Source: Sthenelais limicola (lineage: Eukaryota; Annelida; Polychaeta; Phyllodocida; Sigalionidae). From it: 64,000 nucleotides of DNA. The notes below the pieces were generated by a model. It made no database searches. It saw nothing but the letters and a program-made list of their open reading frames with translations, and was not told the origin of the DNA. The position numbers were made by a program, and so were the translations under genes. Of this stretch, positions 21,490 to 32,276 are shown piece by piece. Every line of letters begins with the position of its first letter. Positions within the stretch are counted from its first letter, which is position 1. The DNA lies in contig OW804096.1 of NCBI GenBank assembly GCA_942159475.1, forward strand, positions 110,086,194 to 110,150,193, written 5' to 3'.

Positions 21490-24400
21490 ACGGCCATTTT
21501 GAGGAATAAATACATATCATAAGTGCATTACCGGTACCTCCATTTATATAATTCTTAGCTAGATTTGCTGGGTTCGTATTTAAATGTACACAAATATTTA
21601 AAAGTTTTACACGTTATATGGTCGCAAAATATCTAGTTCTGCGTTTATATACTTCTGTTATTCTAATTATTTCAATTCCATCGTAAGGCATCATCATTTC
21701 GGTATTGGGTATAAATACATCCCTTAGTGTGTGCAAGGACTCTCTGTGAATATCAATCAGTATTTTGTAGATTTTTTTTTCCAATTGATTAAATCAGAAA
21801 TTTACATTGATATACAGATGGGAGCGGCGGAAGTAACTTGGGATCCATCATAAACCCCACCTTTGTTGGTAGGATATAACCAGGATTCTACAGGAGAGTA
21901 AACTTCTGGGAACTTAAATACCGTCCATTCATTCCCCGGTCAATGAGATAATATTTGACCCAAATATATAAAGCTGTCCATATTACCCTCTCTATTCCGC
22001 CTTTGTGTTGCATTTTGCGGCCCAAGGCTTAAAGGTACTTTTCCCCTTTTCCTGACCGAGGGACCACAAAAACCGATAGCCGAATTGACTATTGGGTCTG
22101 ACTGTTTGGCAGCGGAAGGGTGCTTTCATGCTCTTTAGTGGACAATCCGGTGGACAGAAATCGGCTGCAAAGACCAATACATGTCTAGGTGTCGGCTATA
22201 ACGATTGCAGGCGCGGTATTAGTGTCACTAAAAGAGTGTAAATGTCGTCTACTGCCCCTTCTCGTCTCCGTCGACGGCATGAGGCACTGGCTACTGTCCA
22301 TTGGTGAGGTAGAACGTTGACTTTGAGTTATAGACACAAAACTTCCATTATGTCTTGCTTCACAGCACCGGGACGTATTACCGATTACCGGTTGTATACT
22401 TACTGATTGTTCACACGCAGAATTATATATTCACAAAGGAAGATAGCATTACCTAACCCTAGATAGTCAATATATGCACGTCTGCATGTGGTATATCGAG
22501 AATCATGATCATCACCCATATATGCTAAGGGAATTAGTTGTTACCAAAGTGGAGAATTAAATTAAGTACCATGTTATTGAAACCGGAATGTAGATTATTG
22601 AAAAATCATTGCGAGCGACTTTTAATCAGATGTGATTCATGAAGTGTATATGTTTTAAAAGGAAAATTTCACGATAAAGTGTCATGTTGCTAACATTGAT
22701 TGTATAAAGAGAATCGCTGTAGGAAAATAGGAGAATTTACTTTACATCGTATTTTCAAGTTCAAAACGTTAAGTTTTCTAAAACATTAAGTCACATTGCT
22801 CTGCAGATCTTAAGGACAAATCGGGTAACTTCTGTTTGGGCATCGGCGCTTTACACAACATGCACAGATGACGTGATGAGCATTCCAATGGACATTGCTC
22901 TCTAGCGAGTCTCTGCTGTGTACTATAGAACAGGAACAATAAGGGTGTTGCTCATATAGGTCTCTGCTGAAATACAAATAAAATGAATGACGATGTTGCA
23001 CATGGGTCTGCGTCTAACGATTTGTTTCCCGCACTGTCAAATATCACGAAGGGTTTTAGGGAGTGGGCACATCGCTGAATGCCAACAGGATATATATGAG
23101 ACACTGCTAGTCTCAGATTGAAAATGTCTTTTACCTAAACTTAACATGGATCAAGGGCGGTTTCTTATTACTACAGAATATTTACTTGTTGAAGGATGTT
23201 AAATGCTTGATGATAAATATGATAGGTCTGCGTCTTTTTGTTTTTCGGATGAATGACTATTGACTGTAAAGTTGTTTTTTTGTTTTGAAACTTTTATTCA
23301 GCTTCCTGCCATCTGGGCTACAATACTAATCATGCATGTGAGCAAGGAATATGTGAAATGAAAAGATTAAGACAATTACAAGCGAGGAATATGTGAAATC
23401 AGAAAAATTTGAATCATACTCAAGCGTTTTATCAGCAATGACTGTAAAGCTTCTTGAAGCCCATGACATAGTGTTCTAAATCCCCGCAGCACAGTAAAAT
23501 ACTGACAAGAATCTTCAAATGGCTTCCCTCAGCAAGCTCCATCCATTCCCAACGATTCGGTTAAATTATCATTGTGTTTCCTTTATTCTAGATCTAACAC
23601 CCACGGACTTTAACAACGCCATGTTTTAGTCCGATATTTAAGAAAAATAGATTTCTATTTAAGCGATGTCCAGTTAAGGTTTCGGGAATTAGAAACCCAC
23701 TACTACTATCCAATTATGAGGAAATAAACATATTTTCACACATTTAACGTAATCTTACCTAGGTAGTTTCTTGGCTGCTCCTCACATATCGAGCCATTTG
23801 ATTCACCAATGTTGTATGCAAGGTCTTGACCTGTTTCTGGTAAAGACTTAAACTTATTTTGGATACAACTACTTATAAATGTGATTACAATCTTATCGCA
23901 GATGTAAGCACAGCAACTGTTGTAGATATATATTTATGACCAGTAATATTCTTTATTGACTTGTAGATACAAAGATCATACATTTTTGGAGTAGCCATTT
24001 TGAAAATTTTGAAACCCTCCTAGACTTGCGGCACGCACCCGACTGACTGTCAACACGGAGGTTGCACATCTCCTTCTTCCCCATGGAAGATGAAGAACAT
24101 TCATTTTGGCATTTACACCATTCCAGGCCATCCGTCACCGAGGGGTGCGGAGAGGTTGAATGTTTTAATCCATTCTGTCCCATCAGTATGACAGAAACCA
24201 ACGTGTCTCTGATTATAGAAATTGATTATATGCTTTTTCCCCGACTAAACCGGCGATATTTCCAATGTTCATGCGTAACGATGTCCATGAATATTGATAC
24301 TGAGTGGGCCCTTCGATTTTTACGAACATTTCTAGTAGGTTGAGCAGGAAATAGGGAGAGTGCATGAAAAGACTATAGCATGATGTCATGGCAAGGAAAG

Positions 24401-25555
24401 ATCGGTCCCCTCTCTACTACCCTCCCACTCTTTCCCCACGCCTCTCCACTTGGTTTGACAAGATGCCTATGTACTAGAGGGTGTTATGAAGCTTTCATGT
24501 CATGAAATCTATTTACAGTAAAAACGCTGGGATATATTCAAGTGTCATGACAAGGCTTACTCTGAGAGCCTTTCATCGTTCTCAACCAATGCCCCTAGGC
24601 TGTTCCGCTGGTGCGATATCCTTTTTACCTATTATTTCGTTTTGGCCCCTGTAATCGAGAGGAATATATTTCTAGTCTCTCCTCTGGGAGACTTTTACTC
24701 ATTCAAAGAGTCATAAAGAACTCGTGGCGCCTCGTGTGGTTAAATCGTCGCTGAGCGGTTGTCTGGCAGAAACGCTCTCTTTAACGTTACCGGTCAATGG
24801 TTTGTCAATACATTTCCTAGAATTTATTTTTTTCAACTTCGTCATGACTCCCCGTCCGTCTGAGCAGTTTGGGCAAAGAAATCGATTCGCTGCATTTGGA
24901 AATTATTTTTGGAAGGCACATTTTGAGAGATTTATGGGATTCTCTCCGGCTTTATTTGGTGAAAATTGCCGGGGACGCCAGATAGCTCTCAAGGTAATGA
25001 ATTCAGGCTTCTAGTTATCCTTTATTACTGTCAGCATTTTTGCCCCGCTCTCATCAGATCAAGGGTAATATGAAGGATGAGAATACAGGGAACTGCCATT
25101 AAACCCTAGCTGTACGGCACCCACAATATTATACTCAAGGGATTTCCATATATTACAGCAATATATTTCTCGCTTCATCCAAGTAATGTACAGGTGTTAA
25201 TGACGTAAACGTGTCATGGTCATTTAACGTGCAACGAAAATGAAAATCGTTCTTGCAGTGCACAAACATAAACCATCTCCAGGAGCAAGACATTCGACAC
25301 AAATGGTTATTTGGGGTAAAGGAAATCACTTATCGTACAGAGAACGAATCTAAATCTAAAAGGCCACAGCATACCAAAATACCTATGTACAATAGATATG
25401 TTCCAAATGCTGAGGTTCCTATATCTAATGAGATCTTAGCAGCGATCGTCAGGAAATATCAACTGGTGTACACATTGAGACGGAAGGCAGGAGTGGAGTG
25501 GCTGTTGGTAGCAGTTTATTAGCAATAACATATCCCAGGAACGCCGCAAGATCTG
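21490..25555. other. apparently unique, gene-free 4-kb block
   Basis: I find no transposon motif, tandem repeat or convincing reading frame here. The longest open frames are under 100 codons and lack splice or domain support. The sequence looks less repeat-worn than its surroundings. It may be ordinary intergenic or intronic DNA, or it may hold regulatory sequence, which only cross-species alignment could show. Confidence 0.4.
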
Positions 25556-26311
25556 GCACAACCTGATATATAGAGTCAACTGACATGACAAAGAACAGTA
25601 AGAAGGCATGGACAACCATCAGAAAGCTCACAGGAGACCCAAAAGCTCCGCCCCAACAGGCAAAAGTTACTGCAATTCAAGTAGCTATATCCACCTGCTA
25701 CTGAATGGCAAAAGTGGAAAAGCAAAACAAAAGACCAAGCTTGACCGCAAGAAGTTCAACAGAGATCTGAACTATACAGGGCCCATGACCCCTGAAGAGC
25801 TGGAAAGGGGCATATCCTCGCTGAAACCTGGAGAGGCAATCGGTCTAGATAACATCTCAACAGAGCAGATTAAGAACTTCGGACCTGCAGCAAAGAACTG
25901 GCTGCTCCAGCTATATAGCCATTGCTTGTCTACCTGCAAACTACCTAAAATCTGGAAAAAGCACATGTCTTGGCACTCCTGAAACCAGGGAAGGACCCAT
26001 CAATTCCCAAGAGCTATAGGCCCATCTCACTCCTAAGCCACACATACAAACTGCTTGAACACCTGGTCCTCAATAGAGTAGGACCAGCTGTCGACAAACT
26101 ACTCATCCCAGAACAAGCTGGCTTCCGCCCCCGAAAGTCCAACACAAGCCAGGTACTCAACCTCACCCAGTATATTGAAGACAGCTTTGAGGACGGGAGA
26201 GTTACCGGCATAGTTTTTGTTGATCTCTCAGCTGCTTATGACACAGTCAACCACAGGCGCCTCCTTCAAAAGATCCTAGAGAACACTAAGGATATCAACC
26301 TAACAGAACTT

Positions 26312-26886
26312 TATCACGGGGTACCTCATATGGACCTTTGTCGAATACCAGTTGTCTTGGTTGTTGATTCAGGATTTTTCCACGATTTTCTCTTAACTGT
26401 CTTCTCGTCACAATCGCTTGAGGAATTGCTGCCAGTCGTTCTACCGATTTCTTCAACCTATCAAACAATGCCAACTCAGGTGAATGCGCTGCATCTTCCA
26501 TAGCTCAAACTCTGATAAAATGTCCAAATAATTCCTCCATATTTCATGAAAGAACTCGCTTTAGTGTGTGAGATTTTAGGTTTCCTAGATCGAGCGGGTT
26601 GTCCGCCAGTGTTAGGGTATGATGGAAGAATACAAACGAATGTGTGGTCTTCGTGAGAAGAGCGAAGCAACTGATTTAATGAACTAGAATCCAACTACAT
26701 ATCTTCCTCCAGGATATGGGTAAAGAGTAGGGGGCGGAGCCCTTACGTAATACCTATGGCTTAGCATGAATAAGTAGACTTGCACAGTACTAGGTAGCTA
26801 AGTAAAATTAGCGATTCTAGTAATGAGATAATATAATTAATGGGTGATAATTAATATTTAATGAGGTTACACAATGTTACGTAATG
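26312..26886. mobile_element. about 575-bp insertion inside the LINE
   Basis: The LINE reading ...INLTEL stops near 26312 and resumes as NKLIESMLENRSFFV near 26895, so the intervening sequence is foreign. It shows no clear TIRs. Its minus strand holds two overlapping open frames (26295-26501 and 26476-26694) with no recognised domain. The right part is AT-rich with repeated TTACGTAAT-like words. Boundaries are approximate and no target duplication could be fixed. Confidence 0.5.
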
Positions 26887-27302
26887 TTACATAACAAACT
26901 GATCGAAAGCATGCTCGAGAACAGGAGCTTCTTTGTCAAACTGGGCAGCAAGAAGAGCAGATGGCGCAGACTCAAGAATGGCCTCCCCCAGGGAAATGTG
27001 CTTGCACCATTTCTCTTCAACATCTACACCAATGATCAACCAAGAAGTCAGGGCACCAGACACTTCATCTATGCAGACGATCTCGGAGTAGCAGCCCAAG
27101 AAGATGACTTCAGTGATGTAGAGGAGGGACTCACTAATGCTCTCAATGACCTAACACCATACTATGAAGGAAACCACCTTGGCGCAAACCCATCTAAAAC
27201 TCAGGTATGTGCCTTCCACCTACAAAACCGGGAAGCCAAACGCAAACTGAATGCTTTCTGGTCAGGCACAGTGCTCGAAAACTGTGATTATCCAATATAT
27301 CT

Positions 27303-27637
27303 ACAGTTGGAAGGACACCGCCCATATCACGACACATGGGTCTGTTTACCCTCTGCTTATGACATCATGGCGGGCTCGACCAATCAGGAGTGTCGTGCCC
27401 CGCCCACCTTTTGCCACGCCTTCCATTCAAGTCAGTTTGAACTCAGCAGCGGTATCGCTCACACCCCTCGTCATTGTGAAAAAATTTTTCTTTTATCTTT
27501 ATATTGTACTTATATGTATTTATTGGGTACTAATAAAGTGCTTGTGCTGCCCAAATGGCACTACTGCCTCTGCTTATTCTTCAGATAATATTATATCAAA
27601 TATATATTCGTCTTCATCAGATCCACGTTCCTCGCGC
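27303..27637 (+). mobile_element. 335-bp insertion with ATATCT target duplication
   Basis: ATATCT occurs at 27297-27302 and again at 27638-27643. Removing one copy and the intervening 335 bp joins the LINE block ENCDYPIYL to YLGVTLNRCL, the expected order. The insert has a CCAAT box (GACCAATCAGG, about 27378), a GC-box-like CCCCGCCCACC (about 27400), a TATA-like AT-rich stretch and AATAAA at 27532-27537. That combination resembles an LTR or another promoter-bearing short element, but the ends are not TG...CA and no tRNA-derived boxes were seen, so the class is open. Confidence 0.55.
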
Positions 27638-28429
27638 ATATCTAGGAGTAACTCTGAACCGCTGTCTCTCCTTCAAGACCCATGTTGAGAAGACAAAGGC
27701 AAAAGTCAGTGCAAGGAACAATATCATCAGTAAACTGACTGGGACAAGCTGGGGCGCCAGCAAAAAGACCCTACGATCAACAGCTCTAGCCCTATGCTAC
27801 TCAACTGCTGAGTATGCTTGCCCAGTATGCGAAAGATCTGTCCATGCTAAGAAAGTTGACCCAGCCATCAATGCATCTTGTCGCCTAATCACTGGATGCC
27901 TACGACCAACACCAACAGACAGCTTATACATACTATCAGAAATCCAACGCAGTGCAGCAAGATGATGGAACGCCAGTGCCAGTCTACTGATGAACGAGAT
28001 CCCCTGTTTGACCAAACATCGGCAAAGAGAAGACTCAAATCAAGAATGAGCTCCCTCAACGAAGCCAAATGATGCCACCAGCACCAAAGTAGAACTATGA
28101 GAAAGGAGGGTTGCTAACCTCCCAATATCAACATCGCTACAGAAGACCTGCCACCTGGTGCCAACCAAAAGTGGGTTGAATGGAAATGCCTCAACAGACT
28201 AAGAACAGGAGTTGGCCGTTCGAAAGTGACCCTGAAGAAATGGGGATACCAGAAAGACGAGGAGGATGTGATCTGTGCATGTGGTATGGAACCCCAGACA
28301 ATGAAGCACCTCCTGGAATGTCCCCTGCTTGAGCAGGAGTGTCAAGTCAAGGACCTGGCCTCTTTCAACCAGAGGGCCAGGGACTGTCTATGCCTATGGT
28401 CTAAACAAGGTATATGAATTGTATTCGAA

Positions 28430-30790
28430 TATGTGTAGCATATTTGTTATTGTTTAAAATTGGACAAAAAAAACCCAAGGTAATCATTGTGTTGTAGTGA
28501 CAGAATGTTGATCGGTTCGAAAGAAAATGGTTTGATACATCTGAATCTTGATGTATAACTTAATTTAAATTGTCTAAAAACTCTTAAATTATTGTTACTT
28601 TGCTCGATTGTTTTAATGGATTCTATGAGAATAGCGTGAATATGTAATTAGTCCCAATACAATTCATTAAAAAAAGGGCTTGTCACAATTTTCATTACCG
28701 ACGTGTTTACATTTAGTTAAACCTTTCTGCAATATTCGTGGAACGACTTCAATCATTATGGTTGGCAATCGGTTAAGGTAGGCCTTATAGGCTTCAGCCA
28801 TCTTAAATCTTTAAGGACCGGCAGAAATGAAAAAAAATACAACGCGTCAAAATGTCAAGGTGCTCATTCTGAAATCTGATTTGTGACTTCTCGGGCTCTT
28901 TGCGGCATTGATAAACGTACAAACTGAAGACTAATCAATACTTTTCATGCGATCAGGAAGACACTTCCCGACGTAATTAGTAATTGCAGTTATGCCGTAA
29001 TTAAGGTGCCAACTCTTTGCCCTAAGACCACATGTAATTCGAAGCATTTGCTGTAACTGTAAGTCAGCAATGTAATTTGAAAATCATATTGGGCCACCAA
29101 AGTAGTATAGGTTAATTGTCATAACTTTGTAAAACAAGAACCCATTAAATGCTCTGAATTGTTACGAAAAATTCCTTCATCTACAATATTTTGAATCGTG
29201 AAAGTGAAATCAAAAGTGAAATATCGATAAATTTAATGACATTGTTAAGATTATGTACGGAGGATTGCACGGCTGAATTAATAACTAAATTATCTAGTGA
29301 TTCGGCCTGCCTCATCTGGGTATACATTTGGGATATAATGCCTTAAAGAACTCCCGGCGCAGACCCCGAATGATAAAGTTGATGTTTTCATACTGTTGGT
29401 GGAATTCAGGACGGAAAAATGATGAGATGAGCAAGGCAAAACCTAAGAGAATTGCTTGACGGTGCGTGGTCCGATAGATTGGAATGCTAATAAGGGATTG
29501 CCGGGCTGAAGAATGATTCCAGCTCCGGTCCGCAGAGAGGTCTCTTTACATTCTGGTCATGCATTCATGGTACTCTTAATATAACATTCAGTGTTGAAGT
29601 TTATTACTTAATTTTGTTTGAAAAATATGCAGCCATAATATATATACCCGCCTAACAGAATTTGTGAATTTGCTGTCCAAAATATATCAATCCCTGCAAC
29701 AAGTTCCATTCTTTTATGCATTTTGTGGGTATGTGTGTCCAAAATCTTCATATTCGATCAATATTATTTATCGCCTAATATCCTGAGGAGGAAATAATTT
29801 ATGATCCTTGCTTCTTTACAACTAAGATAATTTATTATACACATGCTGATTGTGCGTGCATTTACTCTTTCTTGTTAGAAACCTATTAATGATCAAAACC
29901 CATCACTCTTCATTGGAGATTGCGGCCTTAATAATTAAGGTGAGTTGCGTACCTAATTTCACAATTCATTCAGGGCGATGGATACAGTATGGTATCCGTC
30001 CCTAGAGTATGACTTGTCACACTGTCGAGATGGATCTCTTCAAAATCCAGTGTATACCAGTACTTGCCGGTACGATGTAGCATATTACCCTACGGGTATT
30101 CTCAATCAGAAAAAAACTTTACATCCAATCAATTCTTTTCCTATGAGTATGCACCAGCTGTATGATAGTGTCAACTAAAGTAATCGATAGAAATTTTGCA
30201 GTAATCTTGTTCAAGTCACTTTAATAATCGCCGCTTATTGCTTTAAAACTCCCAGGTGGATGTGGACTGTAAGAAGGTTGGCCATATTCACCGACAAGTG
30301 CTGCTGTCAGTGCGATATATCTATGTCATACATGGGAGTGGTCTGGCTGGCAAGTTATACATGTTGCCATTCATCATAGGGATATGCCAAGGAATCCCAT
30401 GAAATGACGCCTCGCTCGAAATATGGGGTATTTTATCATGGATCCTGAGACGTGAGTGCTGTTATACCACTTCACCATTATGATTACATGTCACACCCAG
30501 AGATTCTCTTTGTTCAGGCAGGGCAATAAATTATTTCTCAGAAATAAGAAGTGTGGCTAAAACCTTCATATTCGATTGATATTACTTATAGCTAAAACTG
30601 TATACTCCAGGATATAGTTTTTGTCGGAAACCCTGCCGAGGAAGACGTATGTATGTACCCGTATATATGGTCATTGCTCTTTACATTATGTTTGGTTAGG
30701 CCTATAGACCTAAATGAAATCAGTGCAGTTTACGCTGGCATACATAGTCTGACAAGCATTTTAGTATCCCCTATGTATAAGCCTACATAG
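28430..30790. other. apparently unique, gene-free block
   Basis: No repeat family, RNA gene or convincing coding region was found. Several AT-rich motifs (TAATTA, TTAATTA) occur. A 66-codon open frame at 29978-30178 has no domain support. Function unknown. Confidence 0.4.
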
Positions 30791-30810
30791 TTTTGAACAA
30801 AATATTTATT

Positions 30811-31137
30811 ACTAGCAAAGTACCCTCTTCCTCTCACTGTCTCTCCCCTCCTCTCTCACTGCCTCTCCTCCTTTTCTCCCTCTGCCTCTTCCCTGTCCCT
30901 AGCCATCTTCTCCTCCCACCTGCCCTATTCTCTCTTCCCCTCTTCTTGCTCTATCCTCTTTCCCTCTGCTTCTTTCATTCTCTCCTTCCCTCTCCCGCCC
31001 TTTCCCTCCCTCTCCCTCCCCCCCCCGTCTTTCTCTCCCCCTTCCCCTCTTCTCTCTATCCTATTCTCCTTCTCCCTATCTGATTTCTCCCACCCTCTCC
31101 CTCTGCTTCTTTGTTCTCCCCCTCCCCCTCCGATTTT
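30811..31137. repeat. polypyrimidine repeat starting ACTAGCAAAGTAC
   Basis: ACTAGCAAAGTAC is followed by more than 300 bp of almost pure C/T. The same 13-bp start and polypyrimidine body form the inner part of both foldback arms (46177 onward, and in reverse ending at 44350). This is a third, solo copy, so ACTAGCAAAGTAC is probably a real terminus of a dispersed element. The serine/leucine/proline-rich reading frame across it is an artefact of composition. Confidence 0.65.
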
Positions 31138-31139
31138 TT

Positions 31140-31690
31140 TTTAATTTCTATTCATTTAAGGCCAATAGATATTAAAAGTTACATGAAAGTAGGCACTATC
31201 TACCATGAATGTTTTGGGGCGTTGCCTTTTATAAAAAGAAATCAATATGAAAATAAGATAAAATGATATTATCTAAAACATGCCATATCTTTCCTTTATG
31301 ATGTAATATGATCATCAACCTCTCTACTCGAGAACTCTTAAAAAAATTGTATGCCAAGTGCCTTATTTTACTCAGTTTATTTTCTGGCATCAGGTACATA
31401 CTCACAGCACTCTCCTAATTATTGCTTTAAGCCTTCGTTTTTGACCTAGAAATTTCTGTCCCAATTTCAGAACTAAAAAATAAACAAAGTACAAACCCCA
31501 TTCAAAATCACTTCAGAAAACCCATGAACAGGAGATTACACAACTTACAGCCTACAAATTCTGCAATCAATGGTCTACCTTATTCCCAATATAAGCATAC
31601 AATTCATAATTCTATAATATAAATGGAAAAGGTAGACATGTCTCAATAAATACAACTCTGGGGGGACATTTGGGTTTTGTTTTATTGTAG
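31140..31690. other. no gene seen
   Basis: AT-rich sequence between the polypyrimidine repeat and the hammerhead-like motif, with no coding region or recognised repeat. Confidence 0.4.
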
Positions 31691-31696
31691 TGATGT

Positions 31697-31740
31697 TACA
31701 TGTCCTGACATGTTTCGACTAACATTATAGTCTTCATCAG
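31697..31740 (-). ncRNA. hammerhead-ribozyme-like motif (degenerate)
   Basis: On the minus strand the order is CTGATGA, one extra A, a stem GACTA-TAATGT-TAGTC, GAAA, a short stem CATGTC-AG-GACATG, then TA. This is the order of a type-I hammerhead: CUGAUGA core, stem II, GAAA, short stem III, UH cleavage triplet. Such motifs are known in Penelope-like elements and retrozymes. Deviations are the extra A after CTGATGA, a 2-nt stem III loop, and no convincing stem I next to the core, so self-cleavage is doubtful. It ends about 50 bp before the Harbinger insertion point, so its parent element may have been interrupted. Confidence 0.4.
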
Positions 31741-31790
31741 AGGATGGGATTTGGAGGGTTGGCACTATACCCCTGAGGTGCAAATTAGAG

Positions 31791-31793
31791 TAA
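31791..31793 (+). other. TAA target-site duplication, left
   Basis: TAA immediately precedes the left inverted repeat of the Harbinger element and is matched by TAA at 40228-40230. Three-base TWA duplications are the rule for PIF/Harbinger insertions. Confidence 0.8.
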
Positions 31794-31818
31794 AAGGCCA
31801 CCCACACAGGGCCGATTT
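31794..31818 (+). repeat. Harbinger left terminal inverted repeat
   Basis: AAGGCCACCCACACAGGGCC plus GATTT. It pairs with 40203-40227 with one mismatch (GGCC versus GGCG at positions 3-6). The sequence inside this limit no longer matches linearly but reuses the same short words. Confidence 0.85.
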
Positions 31819-32261
31819 GGCCCCCGATTTGGACTCCCGAGTAATCCTAGGAATACGGCTGAAATCCTAGAATTTGTTTTCCTAAATCGGGCCAGTGTGG
31901 GTCTGGGCCCGAGTAGTCGGCCGACTAGCCGTGTATTCGGGAGCCTATTCGGGAGATATTTTGTAGCCGAATAGGATGATTGAGTCCCGATTTCAGCCCC
32001 GCATTGAAATTCCTAGGATTAACATTGACATAATCCTAGTATTTCCAAATCGGCCATGTGTGGGTTTAGGGCCGATTAGTCGGTGTAGCCTAGCGTGTGG
32101 TCGGGGATGCTGCACTGATGATTCACTATAATGAATCATCGGGAAGGACCTACCGTCTGATCGGTGTGGGTAAGGAATTTAGTACCGACCGATTACCGAG
32201 ATGGCGCTAGTGGTTTTGTATGCAGATGGCGCAACGATCGTTTGGTGACCTTGACATTCAC

Positions 32262-32276
32262 TTCCAAGATGGCCAC
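32262..32276 (+). promoter_or_regulatory. YY1/TISU-like start context of the MADF gene
   Basis: The start codon sits in TTCCAAGATGGCCACC, close to the SAASATGGCGGC consensus (a YY1-type site that doubles as a translation initiator on short 5' UTRs). Two further GATGGCGC words lie just upstream, near 32201 and 32226. No TATA box is obvious. This is suggestive only. Confidence 0.35.

Larger units (their letters stand above)
25560..28420 (+). pseudogene. non-LTR retrotransposon ORF2 of a second lineage (I/Jockey-like)
   Basis: Reading across frameshifts gives the pre-RT region (KKAWTTIRKLTGDPKAPP near 25600), then GISSLKPGEAIGLDNIS (25800), LLKPGKDPSIPKSYRPISLL (25975) and AGFRPRKSNTSQ. These are followed by FVDLSAAYDTVNH (26213), GLPQGNVLAPFLFNIYTND (26977), the catalytic YADD box (27070), AYLGVTLNRCLSFKTHV (27638), and a C-terminal Cys/His cluster CACGMEPQTMKHLLECP (28270-28323), ending in a stop at 28417. 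A terminal zinc-knuckle of this form is known in I/R1/Tad-type elements, so the lineage differs from the CR1/L2-like relics. Two insertions, at about 26312-26886 and 27303-27637, plus frameshifts near 25690 and 27965 make it non-functional. Confidence 0.8.
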
